Notes: generated by a model not told the origin, from the sequence alone. Positions 18,976 through 26,312 are shown, counted from the stretch's first letter. The stretch: 64,000 nucleotides of DNA from Thermoplasmata archaeon (GCA_003552585.1 PUNK01000010.1:50471-114470); one strand, 5' to 3'. Made by a program: numbers and translations.

Positions 18976-19837
18976 CTTGAAGATGGCACCAGAGTGCGTG
19001 CCATGTCTCTTAAAGCGTTGTCTGTATGAAGCACGTCTCGTTGATCCAGAAAAAGAGAGAGATGTTATAGAGGAAGCCCTTAAATTGGTAAATGATCATT
19101 TTGAAGAGGGGGCAGTATCTGCAGAGGTTGCAACTAAAGTTCATAAAAAGGTATACGAGATCCTTGAAACTGAAGATCCCTATGCCGAAATGAAAAGGGC
19201 AAGCAATGAAACTGCAGAGAAACTCTTACCGAAAGCCGAAAAACTAGCTTTAGAACAGGGTTTCAAAGGTGCCGCTTTGGCGTCAGTTGTTGGTAACGTA
19301 CTAGATTTCGGATACAGAGACGACTATGATTCACCTGATTTTCTTACAAGGATGTTTGATGAATTGGTAAAAGAAGGTTTTGGTTATGATGATACCGAAG
19401 AGATAGAGAATATCTTAAAAAAGGCAAATAATGTAATATTTTTCACAGATAACACTGGTGAGATAGTACTAGATATCCCTCTGCTAAAAAAAATAAAAGA
19501 ATACGATGTTCACCTTACTGTAGTGGTTAAAGGAGAACCGGTACTCACAGATGCTACGATGGAGGATGCGGAGAGATACAACATTGTCGACATCGCAGAT
19601 CAGATAGAGACCACGGGAGGTTTTGCAGTTGGTGTTAGCATGGTACAAATATCAGAGACGCTGAGAGATAAATTAGAAGATGCTGATCTTATAATAGCGA
19701 AGGGTATGGCTAACTGGGAGGCCCTATCTGAGACAAATTTCAGCCCTATGGCCTTCATCACCCGGACGAAATGTAATCCGGTGGCTGAATCCATGGGTGT
19801 GCCGGAAGAGATAAACGTCGCCAAGCTATTCGAATGA
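18968..19837 (+). CDS. DUF89 (ARMT1-like) family protein
   Basis: A 289-aa member of DUF89, a metal-dependent family proposed to act as phosphatases or carboxyl methyltransferases in metabolite damage control. The N-terminal Cys cluster CVPCLLKRC is typical of the archaeal subgroup. The metal-site motif FFTDNTGEIVLDIPLL, the VVVKGEPVLTDATMEDA block and the later IIAKGMANWEAL segment are all conserved. It starts with a GTG overlapping the stop of the DUF59 gene; an ATG at 18983, just before the Cys cluster, is the alternative start. The true substrate is unknown. Confidence 0.85.
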   Translation: MNDLKMAPECVPCLLKRCLYEARLVDPEKERDVIEEALKLVNDHFEEGAVSAEVATKVHKKVYEILETEDPYAEMKRASNETAEKLLPKAEKLALEQGFKGAALASVVGNVLDFGYRDDYDSPDFLTRMFDELVKEGFGYDDTEEIENILKKANNVIFFTDNTGEIVLDIPLLKKIKEYDVHLTVVVKGEPVLTDATMEDAERYNIVDIADQIETTGGFAVGVSMVQISETLRDKLEDADLIIAKGMANWEALSETNFSPMAFITRTKCNPVAESMGVPEEINVAKLFE

Positions 19838-20371
19838 ACTGTATTGATAAGCCACAACAACTTCAGCAGCTACAGTCCAGGGTTTCATCAATTGATCTGA
19901 AATCGAGATGACCTGTTTAAAATTCTTGTAAACAGGACTGATGAAATCTCCTTTTTTGAACCCACCGATAACCACCACATAATCCTTTGACCTTGTCATA
20001 CAATCCATTGGCTCTTTGTGTGTCCCTTTTGGAGACATGATTATCTTTTCACCCAGTTCATCATTCAGTAGGGATATCAGATCCTGTTTTGTGTAGACCA
20101 GACCTGTAGGGCATTCCCCTTCTACGCATCGTTTCATCATTTCAAAAAAATCTTCAAGATGTTCCGGAATCTTGACATCAGGCTCAAAAAGAAATACGTC
20201 GTCACTTTTCGTATGTATTATAGTTCTCAATTCCCGCTCATGGGCTAGGTTTGTATAGTGAGCGAATAAAAGAACGTTGTGTACTATCTCTAGAGAATAC
20301 TCCTCGGACTGGGCTTTTTTATCGAACCTGGCTGTACAATCAGCCAACACGATCGTCAACATGGATATCAC
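19826..20371 (-). CDS. nep1: Nep1 (EMG1) 16S rRNA pseudouridine N1-methyltransferase
   Basis: SPOUT-class methyltransferase that N1-methylates a pseudouridine in small-subunit rRNA. It aligns with methanococcal Nep1 in several places: TIIHTKSDDVFLFEPDVKIP, MKRCVEGE, VVIGGFKKGDF and the C-terminal knot region SISDQLMKPWTVAAEVV. It is a little short (181 aa against about 205) because the N-terminal region is reduced. GTG 20371 overlaps the purP stop (GTGA), a usual coupling arrangement; the ATG at 20362 is an alternative. Its 3' end overlaps the DUF89 gene by 12 bases on the other strand. Confidence 0.85.
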   Translation of the reverse strand: MISMLTIVLADCTARFDKKAQSEEYSLEIVHNVLLFAHYTNLAHERELRTIIHTKSDDVFLFEPDVKIPEHLEDFFEMMKRCVEGECPTGLVYTKQDLISLLNDELGEKIIMSPKGTHKEPMDCMTRSKDYVVVIGGFKKGDFISPVYKNFKQVISISDQLMKPWTVAAEVVVAYQYSSFE

Positions 20372-21438
20372 GTGATTATCTTATCCATCTCTTCTTTCTC
20401 CACGGCAAGCTTGATCTCCTGAGCTATCCTTCTTCCCGTGGACAGATTGGGCTCTATCAGGTCCGAGTATGGAGAACCTGATATAAAGGGGTTTGTACCA
20501 GCTACTATCCTAGAGGATATCTCGAAAACCTTGAAGTCCAGCTCCTCGGTAACTATGGTCTCCAAGCAGAAAGAGCCGTAAAGCCCATCGAAAAGTTCGT
20601 AAGACCTGTTCACCACCTTTTCACCCATATCAAACACTTTGGGAAGAAGGCTTTCTCTTATCACTACCGGAACATTTCCCGTGACAACAAATGAAGGGAA
20701 AATCAACATCTTCCGGAGTTCCTCCTGGGAGCCTAGTTTATACATCTCGTCTATATTCGCTTCATCCCTTCTATCGATCGAGAGCATCTCTAGCACACCA
20801 TGATCGGTTTTGTAGCCCTCCTCGCGCACCGGAGAAAAGAAGTAATGCAGGTAGTACCGGGTCCCCATGATGTATTCTTGTATATGATATTCCTGGTCGT
20901 AATCTATACCCAGTTTGAAATCGGTATAATTTTTTGCTATGAAGAATCCTCTTCCACCCTTCGCACCATGATATTTAACAAGAACAGGTTCATCTATATC
21001 CTCTGGATTCTCTATGATCCTAGGCATCTCGATACCAGCACTAGTTAGCCATTCTCTTTCCTTATTTCTATCCGATTCCCAGTTTAGCACCCTCCGGTTC
21101 CCAAAAGTCGGAATCTCCATATCCCTGAACCGTTCTGATCCTAGATACTCTACAAAAGAGCCATGGGGAACGACTATAGTGTTCTTCTCTATCAATTCTT
21201 CCGTCTGTTCCATTATATCTTCGTATTCGTCAAGGACCATGAATTCATCAGGCTTAGCTTTGGGGTAAGCATCATAAAACCTCGGCTTCTCACCAAAACT
21301 TATTCCAAGGGTGTTGAAGTCTTCTCTTCTAGCACCGTCAAAAATTTGCATGCTAGAATGGGAACAAACAGTGGCTATAGTTATATCGTCTTTATCGTAA
21401 TCCTCCAATACCCGGGTGATGTATTCCTTACTAACCAT
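20368..21438 (-). CDS. purP: PurP, FAICAR synthetase (formate-dependent AICAR formyltransferase)
   Basis: Archaeal ATP-grasp ligase that formylates AICAR to FAICAR with formate and ATP in purine synthesis, replacing the folate-dependent PurH step. The start region TIATVCSHSSMQIFDGARRE and FGEKPRFYDAYP are family hallmarks. The ATP-grasp core has VLVKYHGAKGGRGFFIAKN and YHIQEYIMGTRYYLHYFFSP. Late conserved pieces include FEISSRIVAGTNPFISGSPY. The length of 356 aa is normal. nep1 follows with a 4-base overlap. purC elsewhere in the window serves the same pathway. Confidence 0.95.
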   Translation of the reverse strand: MVSKEYITRVLEDYDKDDITIATVCSHSSMQIFDGARREDFNTLGISFGEKPRFYDAYPKAKPDEFMVLDEYEDIMEQTEELIEKNTIVVPHGSFVEYLGSERFRDMEIPTFGNRRVLNWESDRNKEREWLTSAGIEMPRIIENPEDIDEPVLVKYHGAKGGRGFFIAKNYTDFKLGIDYDQEYHIQEYIMGTRYYLHYFFSPVREEGYKTDHGVLEMLSIDRRDEANIDEMYKLGSQEELRKMLIFPSFVVTGNVPVVIRESLLPKVFDMGEKVVNRSYELFDGLYGSFCLETIVTEELDFKVFEISSRIVAGTNPFISGSPYSDLIEPNLSTGRRIAQEIKLAVEKEEMDKIIT

Positions 21439-21502
21439 ATCCTGAATAAAAAAAGGTGGTTTTTAATATTTTCTGTGCTCATAGCTTTAATAGAGTTCCA
21501 TT

Positions 21503-21541
21503 AATGTTATATATAGATATATGTATTGTCTTTTAAAGGTG
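21503..21541 (+). promoter_or_regulatory. TATA box and Shine-Dalgarno of the small-protein operon
   Basis: A long TATA-like run (TATATATAGATATATG, about 21505-21522) is followed by AAAGGTG (21535-21541), about 8 bases before the ATG at 21549. It is the only promoter-like element seen before the ten closely packed genes that follow, which suggests one transcript. Confidence 0.55.
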
Positions 21542-21548
21542 TAGATAC

Positions 21549-21854
21549 ATGGGAGATGAACCAAAAGTAGGACTCGCTGAGAGATTCAAAGGTTATTTTA
21601 GGAATAAAGCTATAAGACCTTCTGACAAAGTGGACAGGTATATAACAGGACGATTACCGGAACTGATAGGGGAGTACAAGCTAGCCACTAGAAATGATCT
21701 GGGAGGAATCGATAGGCGAATAGAAGAAGCATTAAACGAAGTAAGTGAACTGGATAGATGGAGGGAAGAAACTAAAAATAAGATAGAAAAGGCAGAGAAA
21801 AAGGTGAGTCGGCTTGAAAAATTCTATGGTATAGGAGAGGATAAGAATGTCTGA
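21549..21854 (+). CDS. unknown soluble coiled-coil protein, paralogue 1 of 3 in operon
   Basis: Not recognised. The 101-aa acidic/basic protein has no membrane segment. Residues about 27-45 (VDRYITGRLPELIGEYKLA) form a head motif shared without gaps with the proteins at 21847 and 22618, followed by a heptad coiled coil ending in SRLEKFYG. With the 22618 protein it aligns gap-free for about 63 residues. It opens the operon and overlaps the next gene by 8 bases. I infer a subunit of a filament-like or membrane-associated complex. Confidence 0.75.
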   Translation: MGDEPKVGLAERFKGYFRNKAIRPSDKVDRYITGRLPELIGEYKLATRNDLGGIDRRIEEALNEVSELDRWREETKNKIEKAEKKVSRLEKFYGIGEDKNV

Positions 21855-22200
21855 AGCGTTAGCAGTGACTTTATTAGTAATACTTATAATTTTGATCATC
21901 GCATACCTGTTTTTCAGACAAAGAGCAAAAAAACAGGCCTTAAAGAGGAGATACGGGCATGTACCTAGTCATGTCGAACTATATTTTGAGGAGTATTTCG
22001 ACGATATCATAGAAAATTGGGACCTCGTTGATAAGAAACGGGCTAACGATTGGAGTGTAAAGATGAAAGGCAAGTTAGATGGTTTATCTAAAGAGATAAA
22101 CATGCTCAAAGAGAGAAGGAAGGGCATCGATAACGAATACTCCAAGATAGAAAATCGTATCGAGAAACTTGAAAGTGAATGGCATAAGGAGGAAGGATAA
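21847..22200 (+). CDS. unknown membrane-anchored coiled-coil protein, paralogue 2 of 3
   Basis: Not recognised. The 117-aa protein has one N-terminal membrane helix (about residues 4-22, LAVTLLVILIILIIAYLFF) followed by a basic stretch, giving an N-out/C-in anchor. The cytosolic part starts with VELYFEEYFDDIIENWDLV, which matches the head motif of the first and fourth genes, then a coiled coil ending IEKLES. An insertion of 4 residues relative to the other two lies in the coil. It overlaps the upstream gene by 8 bases and the downstream TTG start lies 2 bases after its stop. Confidence 0.75.
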   Translation: MSEALAVTLLVILIILIIAYLFFRQRAKKQALKRRYGHVPSHVELYFEEYFDDIIENWDLVDKKRANDWSVKMKGKLDGLSKEINMLKERRKGIDNEYSKIENRIEKLESEWHKEEG

Positions 22201-22201
22201 A

Positions 22202-22615
22202 TTGTCTATCGCTGAAGTTATATCCGATAATTTTATGATCATATTTTACTCTGTTGTGGTCATCATCGTTCTTCTTATAATTGCAAAAGTAGTGAATACA
22301 AGAGAAAGGAATAGGGCACGGAACAAATATGCCGAACTGAGATTAAAGTCCGAAAAGATGAAAATGCTGAAGAAAGAACGTTATATAAAAAATCTCAAAG
22401 ATGCGACCATGGTGTTAAAGGATGATGAAAAAACGAAGATAGACGAGATTGAAAGGGATAAAGCTATACTTTCGAGAAGGAGCCTTGCTCTGATGAACGA
22501 GGTGGAACAGAGAATGCAGAGATTAGAGAGAGGAACGGATAATGCTAAATTACTGCAAACTTTGAAGGATATTAAAGAAGTTGAAAGAGAGTTATTTGGA
22601 AAGGAAGGTGGTTAA
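22202..22615 (+). CDS. unknown membrane-anchored coiled-coil protein
   Basis: Not recognised. The protein of 137 aa has one membrane helix at about residues 9-32 (FMIIFYSVVVIIVLLIIAKVV), then a long Lys/Glu/Arg-rich helix to the C-terminus. I choose the TTG at 22202 because GGAGGAAGG lies directly upstream; the frame opens 11 codons earlier with a GTG inside the preceding gene. It lacks the head motif of its neighbours but shares their anchor-plus-coil layout. Confidence 0.7.
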   Translation: MSIAEVISDNFMIIFYSVVVIIVLLIIAKVVNTRERNRARNKYAELRLKSEKMKMLKKERYIKNLKDATMVLKDDEKTKIDEIERDKAILSRRSLALMNEVEQRMQRLERGTDNAKLLQTLKDIKEVERELFGKEGG

Positions 22616-22617
22616 AT

Positions 22618-22947
22618 ATGTATGAAAATTTTGAAGAAAGATTCGGAAGTCGTGAAGACATCTTAGACCGGGTTCAGGATGTCATATTCCCAGGAGAGAT
22701 AGATATAGAGGGGACGGGATACGAAAGAGGACTTTTAGATAGACGGATAGAAAAATATCTTGACAAACATTTCGACGAATACATTAACGAATATGGCTTG
22801 ATCAGAGAACTAGATATTGTAATATATGAAGAAAATTTCGATAAATTGGTTGATACTGTTAAAGAGATAAAAGAATTCCAGGCTGACGCCAGTGCGAAAT
22901 TGGCTGCATTAAAGAGAAGGCTAGACCGTCTTGAATCAGAGATATAG
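22618..22947 (+). CDS. unknown soluble coiled-coil protein, paralogue 3 of 3
   Basis: Not recognised. The 109-aa acidic protein has an N-terminal 40 residues of its own, then the shared head motif IEKYLDKHFDEYINEYGLI and a coiled coil ending RLDRLESEI. It aligns without gaps with the product at 21549 from this motif to the RLE near the end. The start ATG lies 2 bases after the previous stop, with a GGAAGGTGG ribosome-binding site in the end of the upstream gene. Confidence 0.75.
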   Translation: MYENFEERFGSREDILDRVQDVIFPGEIDIEGTGYERGLLDRRIEKYLDKHFDEYINEYGLIRELDIVIYEENFDKLVDTVKEIKEFQADASAKLAALKRRLDRLESEI

Positions 22948-22960
22948 AAGGGGTGCAAAG

Positions 22961-23296
22961 TTGGCAGTTAGAAAAAAATCTTTAAAAAGGATCCTAAACA
23001 GTTACCTCCTTGCCCAAGGAGACCAACCCTACAAACGTTTGAAACTTCTACAAAGATATCTCAAAGCAAAAAAAATAGCTAATGTGAGTATAAAGGATCT
23101 CCGTGATCGAATAAAAAAGATGAAAAACTCCCGCCACCATAAAGAAAAATTGGATAAGATTGAAGCAAAGCTTTTCACAAAAGAAGGAACACCAAAATTC
23201 AATAGATACGGTTCTGCTTTTTGTGAGGGGTGCAGCATGTATAAAGATTATGAAAAGGAATGCCCGTATTGTGGCAGTTTAGAATTAACACTATGA
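22961..23296 (+). CDS. unknown basic protein with C-terminal zinc ribbon
   Basis: Not recognised. The protein of 111 aa is strongly basic in its first 80 residues (many KK/RR pairs, helical), which suits nucleic-acid or acidic-lipid binding, and ends with a zinc-ribbon knuckle pair, FCEGCSMYKDYEKECPYCG (C-x2-C and C-x2-C). The start is taken as TTG 22961 behind AAGGGGTG; the frame opens 10 codons earlier with an ATG inside the preceding gene. Confidence 0.7.
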   Translation: MAVRKKSLKRILNSYLLAQGDQPYKRLKLLQRYLKAKKIANVSIKDLRDRIKKMKNSRHHKEKLDKIEAKLFTKEGTPKFNRYGSAFCEGCSMYKDYEKECPYCGSLELTL

Positions 23297-23306
23297 AGGT
23301 GTAAAA

Positions 23307-23789
23307 ATGAAAACGATACTTTACTCGGAATTGATAAGACGCACCGTTAACATACCCCATGAAAGGACTAAAGGAAAACTTGTAGAGATTGTTGCTAGAA
23401 GGGGAAAAAAGTACTGGCCCATAGAAGAGATAATGATAGAATCCGGACTTATAGATAAAAAGGCAGATTTCTATATGATGACCGATCTGGAGGAATTAAA
23501 GGAGGAAGGGACCTTGGCCCTAAATACCCATGTATCAGGAAGGGAAAGACCTGCAAAAAAAGAAAATATTTTTCTATCAAAATTGATCAAGAGCAAGGTG
23601 GTCGATAATGAGGAAGAAGAATACGGAAGAGTTTATGACTTTGAGATCATACAAGTCAACGAAGATCAGTGGATAGTATGGAAAATATTAGCGGATCCCG
23701 CAGGTCTCTCACCCCGAAAAAAGCGATTGAGAATCCCGACCGTAGAAGTCCAAAAATTATCTTCAGATAAAGTGTTCGTGAATATGTAA
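23307..23789 (+). CDS. unknown protein, possibly two PRC-barrel-like domains
   Basis: A 160-aa protein of beta-rich appearance. Two segments, GKLVEIVARRGKKYWPIEEIMIE in its first half (quoted only by its ends GKLVEIVARRGK and PIEEIMIE) and YGRVYDFEIIQVN...WIVWKILADP in the second, follow the pattern of PRC-barrel domains, small beta-barrels found in archaeal division, RNA-maturation and membrane proteins. The assignment is by eye and weak. The start ATG has GAAGGTG 8 bases before it. It sits fifth to sixth in the small-protein operon. Confidence 0.65.
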   Translation: MKTILYSELIRRTVNIPHERTKGKLVEIVARRGKKYWPIEEIMIESGLIDKKADFYMMTDLEELKEEGTLALNTHVSGRERPAKKENIFLSKLIKSKVVDNEEEEYGRVYDFEIIQVNEDQWIVWKILADPAGLSPRKKRLRIPTVEVQKLSSDKVFVNM

Positions 23790-23804
23790 TAGAGAGGAAT
23801 CGAT

Positions 23805-24029
23805 ATGGAATATGTTTTTATATTTATAGTCGTCCTGGTAATCCTTATAGTACTAACAGTACTTTTAATTTATCAAGTTTTTAAAACATGGAGAATAGGA
23901 AAGCAAGAAGTTGTGAAAGATGACGAAGTAAGCATGAAAATTGCAGATATCAAAAAGAGAATAAATTTGGTAAGACGAACAAAGCCCCGCCACGTAATGG
24001 TTTCAACCAACGATGAGAGGAGAATATGA
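23805..24029 (+). CDS. unknown small single-pass membrane protein
   Basis: Not recognised. A 74-aa protein with a strong N-terminal membrane helix at about residues 3-25 (VFIFIVVLVILIVLTVLLIY) and a short basic cytosolic tail. A GAGAGGAA ribosome-binding site precedes the ATG. Its stop overlaps the next ATG by 4 bases (ATGA), showing translational coupling with the beta-barrel protein at 24026. Confidence 0.7.
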   Translation: MEYVFIFIVVLVILIVLTVLLIYQVFKTWRIGKQEVVKDDEVSMKIADIKKRINLVRRTKPRHVMVSTNDERRI

Positions 24030-24349
24030 GAAACAAGGAACATCTTGAATTAAAAGTTGAAAAAAGTTCGATTGGTATCGGGGGAAGAGCTAGAGTCCGC
24101 ACCTCAGTTTTTGATGAACTTGGACTGTCTGATGGAGATCCCTTGACTGTTGCATTTGAGGATAAAGGAATAGTCGTTGAAGGATATTCTGATGACCTAA
24201 TCAAAGAAGGATACATTCGCCTCAGGAGAAAAGATATCGAGAGGTTGGACATCTACGAAGACGATATAGTAAAGATATTGCCTTACACGAAGACAGGAAA
24301 GAAAGTAAGCAAGATCATCAAAAGAAAGATGAAAAAACTAAAAAGATGA
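24026..24349 (+). CDS. small protein resembling a Cdc48 N-terminal/AbrB-like double-psi barrel
   Basis: A 107-aa protein. Residues about 8-45 (KVEKSSIGIGGRARVRTSVFDELGLSDGD, quoted by GGRARVRTSVFDELGLSDGD) follow the pattern at the start of Cdc48/p97 N-domains, R-A-R-(I/V)-x-x-x-x-(M/F)-x-x-L-G-L-x-x-G-D, and a second beta unit RLRRKDIERLDIYEDDIVKI follows, as expected for a double-psi beta-barrel. The end is a basic tail (KKVSKIIKRKMKKLKR). No ATPase domain is attached. It could be an adaptor or DNA-binding protein; the function is unknown. Confidence 0.65.
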   Translation: MRNKEHLELKVEKSSIGIGGRARVRTSVFDELGLSDGDPLTVAFEDKGIVVEGYSDDLIKEGYIRLRRKDIERLDIYEDDIVKILPYTKTGKKVSKIIKRKMKKLKR

Positions 24350-24352
24350 GCT

Positions 24353-24433
24353 ATGTCCGACGAGGATATCAAAAAGTTTAAGTTTTACCAATACAATAAA
24401 TATATGTCAGACAAGTACCGCGGAGAGAAATAG
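24353..24433 (+). CDS. possible 26-codon microprotein, in frame before the Cys-rich gene
   Basis: An ATG, 25 further codons (MSDEDIKKFKFYQYNKYMSD...) and a TAG fill exactly the gap between the genes at 24026 and 24434; the next ATG directly abuts the TAG and is in the same frame. The fit to the gap and the operon packing favour a real short coding unit. There is little ribosome-binding signal and no homologue that I know, so it may also be a leader peptide or simply spacer. Confidence 0.35.
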   Translation: MSDEDIKKFKFYQYNKYMSDKYRGEK

Positions 24434-24724
24434 ATGTGCAGATACAGGTATAAAGAAAAAAAATGTGCCCATCCAAAGAACATGACTATCGAGTGTGTCG
24501 GAGAAGAGAGGTGTCGTTTTAGAACTGAGTTGAAAGGGAAGATGGAAATCGATGATATCTCCTTGACGAATATTGATAATGAAGAAGAGGAGGGGAAGTG
24601 TCCAAACACCACCTGCGGCATCTACTGTAAAAAGTACAATAGATTCTACTGTGCCGGCGATGATAATTGTCAGACTGAAGAAGATTTTCTACATCATCTT
24701 AATATGTACGGAGGGGTTGAATAA
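24434..24724 (+). CDS. small cysteine-rich, probably metal-binding protein
   Basis: Not recognised by function. The 96-aa protein has nine cysteines in two groups: Cys2, 11, 21, 27 (CRYRYKEKKCAHP, IECVGEERC) and Cys56, 61, 65, 73, 79 (CPNTTCGIYC, FYCAGDDNC). The first group recalls short zinc-binding proteins seen in many anaerobic archaea. It is the last gene of the small-protein operon and ends 1 base before the stop of the GPN-loop GTPase on the other strand. Confidence 0.7.
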   Translation: MCRYRYKEKKCAHPKNMTIECVGEERCRFRTELKGKMEIDDISLTNIDNEEEEGKCPNTTCGIYCKKYNRFYCAGDDNCQTEEDFLHHLNMYGGVE

Positions 24725-24725
24725 C

Positions 24726-25490
24726 TCAACTCTTTTCAAGATCCTCGCCTCCAAAAAAAATGGTCTGGACATCTGAATAGATATCTTCCATACCAAACCA
24801 TTCTGCTGAAGAAACGGGTATCAGTCTTTCGCTGAACGCAATCTGTTGTAGGCCACGGACCATTTCAATGCTTAAGGTATTTCTAAGAGATCCGGTATCC
24901 AATAACTCGGTTTCAAGGAGTTCGAAGTCCTGAGACCACTCGCAAATCGTATCTATCTCTTCGTCAGACAAAAGGTCTGACTTCCCTAATAAGGGAATAT
25001 GGGGGACGTGAAATCTAAAGTATATAGTTGCCGAAAGAAGCATCAAAGAAACAAAACCAGAGGGTTGTTTAGACAGGATAGGATCAAAGATAAAAGAGAA
25101 GGCTGAAATTTCTCTTCCTAGGGCACGAACTAATTCTCTACTTGACTGTCTAAAGCTGAAAAGTTCCATCTGACCAGGAGTGTCGATCAAAAAATAATCG
25201 CAATCATAAGTGTCCATCACGTCACGGACTTCTGAAGCGTTCATCGCGACCATGTCTGCACAAGCTATCTGAGCACCATTAGGGCCCAATCCCATCTCTT
25301 TCATTACTTCTCTTAGTGAAACCCAGTCCATGATGTCTATATCTGGCTCGTAAGGCAGATTCTCAGCACCTGGGTCCAAGTTGATAGTAACAGGCCGATA
25401 ACCCTGCACCTCCATCCACTCTTTAAACTCCTTTGTAAGGGTTGTTTTACCAGAACCCGCTGTTCCAACGAGGAAAAGATTTACTGACAT
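24726..25490 (-). CDS. GPN-loop GTPase (XAB1/Npa3 family)
   Basis: Archaeal GPN-loop GTPase, homologous to eukaryotic GPN1-3 that help assemble RNA polymerase; the archaeal role is not settled. P-loop GTAGSGKTTLT, INLDPGAENLPY, the diagnostic GPN loop in MGLGPNGA, the switch DTPGQMELF and the base-recognition GKSDLL are all present. The start is placed at the ATG at 25490, which begins MSVNLFLVGTAGSGK as in relatives; the frame opens 7 codons earlier at a TTG. Its upstream neighbour on the same strand is the ArsR-type regulator, 38 bases away. Confidence 0.92.
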   Translation of the reverse strand: MSVNLFLVGTAGSGKTTLTKEFKEWMEVQGYRPVTINLDPGAENLPYEPDIDIMDWVSLREVMKEMGLGPNGAQIACADMVAMNASEVRDVMDTYDCDYFLIDTPGQMELFSFRQSSRELVRALGREISAFSFIFDPILSKQPSGFVSLMLLSATIYFRFHVPHIPLLGKSDLLSDEEIDTICEWSQDFELLETELLDTGSLRNTLSIEMVRGLQQIAFSERLIPVSSAEWFGMEDIYSDVQTIFFGGEDLEKS

Positions 25491-25528
25491 GGTTCCAGCT
25501 ATCCGTTCCAAATTGATAAAATTTGTGC

Positions 25529-26071
25529 CTATCCTGGGAGCGTTGCCATCAGAACTGTGATCTCCTCGTCACAGTCCTCATCCTTAAGTTCTTCAAGTTT
25601 TTTTCTAGTTTGACTGAATATCTCTTCCAATCGGTCCATGGCCTCATCCGTCATCGGTACTTTCTCATAACTTACCCATCCGACTTCTCGATCTATAGTC
25701 TTTTTTTTCTGAATATACCTGATTCCCCTGTTAACCATACCTTTTATCGTTCCCAAGGACGCTAGTTTGTAATTCTTTTTCTCCTCTAATGTAAGATCCT
25801 CCCAAACAGATGACGAATCAAGCCATTTTTCATCAACAGCATAGTATCGCTTGACAAGGTTTCTACACATCTCCTCTCTGCAAACGTGTATTAGACCCGC
25901 ATCTAACAATTTGTGCACATGATGTGATACGGTTTGAGGGGTCAATCCCATCTCTTCAGCCAGATCTGTAATTGTCCTTTCTCCCTCCAACAGTAGGGCC
26001 ATCACCTGCAAACGTGAAGGGTTTGAAAGTATTTTTATCTGATTCACGGTCGGTTTTAATTCATCAGGCAT
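25529..26071 (-). CDS. ArsR-family winged-helix transcription regulator
   Basis: A 180-aa regulator. Residues 8-75 form an ArsR-type wHTH (LSNPSRLQVMALLLEGERTI, TPQTVSHHVHKLLDAGLIHV, as recognition helix), followed by a wing RYYAVDEKWL and about 90 residues of charged helical sequence that may sense a signal or dimerise. Two Cys (HVCREEMCR) sit at the start of the wing and could bind metal. It is divergently transcribed from two microprotein genes over a shared promoter with two copies of a palindromic site, so it most likely represses both itself and them. The GPN GTPase gene follows on the same strand. Confidence 0.88.
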   Translation of the reverse strand: MPDELKPTVNQIKILSNPSRLQVMALLLEGERTITDLAEEMGLTPQTVSHHVHKLLDAGLIHVCREEMCRNLVKRYYAVDEKWLDSSSVWEDLTLEEKKNYKLASLGTIKGMVNRGIRYIQKKKTIDREVGWVSYEKVPMTDEAMDRLEEIFSQTRKKLEELKDEDCDEEITVLMATLPG

Positions 26072-26080
26072 GTGTTCACC

Positions 26081-26166
26081 TTAAGATATCATCTTAACGT
26101 ACAAGGCACATCGAAATATTTAAATATTACCCATGCATAGTATACACTAAGATGGCATCGTAACGT
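26081..26166. promoter_or_regulatory. bidirectional promoter with palindromic TATA and duplicated operator
   Basis: Two related sites, TTAAGATATCATCTTAACGT (26081-26100) and CTAAGATGGCATCGTAACGT (26147-26166), agree at 16 of 20 positions. The first contains the perfect palindrome TTAAGAT-ATC-ATCTTAA. Between them lies the perfect 14-bp palindrome AATATTTAAATATT (26115-26128), a TATA box readable in both directions. The site centres (26089 and 26155) are 32-34 bases on either side of the TATA centre, so each operator covers the start point expected for its direction. I infer that the ArsR-type protein binds both sites to block both transcripts. Confidence 0.7.
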
Positions 26167-26200
26167 GACGTCATCTAAATACCGTAACGGAGGCATAAGT

Positions 26201-26278
26201 ATGAAAAGAAGAGATCAGAACCCTAAGAACAACCGCTGGATTATGGATGTAATGCAAAATCAGGGCACCATCCAATAA
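26201..26278 (+). CDS. 25-aa microprotein, paralogue 1
   Basis: A 25-codon gene beginning MKRRDQNPKNNRW and ending GTIQ. The start has a good Shine-Dalgarno (GGAGG, 26189-26193) 7 bases before the ATG, and the gene lies about 50 bases downstream of the expected start of transcription. Its sequence matches the second microprotein gap-free over the full length (MK-R--NPK at the start; both 25 aa). It is basic (net charge about +3). No known family is recognised. Possible roles are a peptide signal, an inhibitor of a larger protein or an antirepressor of the divergent regulator. Confidence 0.6.
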   Translation: MKRRDQNPKNNRWIMDVMQNQGTIQ

Positions 26279-26312
26279 AAAGAACCCCTAAATCAGATAG
26301 GAGGTGAAAAAA

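Noticed and set aside
24431..24433. TAG between two in-frame segments read as pyrrolysine or programmed readthrough
   Set aside because: TAG ends other ordinary genes here (for example at 22947, 50685 and 58444), so there is no sign of reassignment; kept only as a possible separate microprotein.
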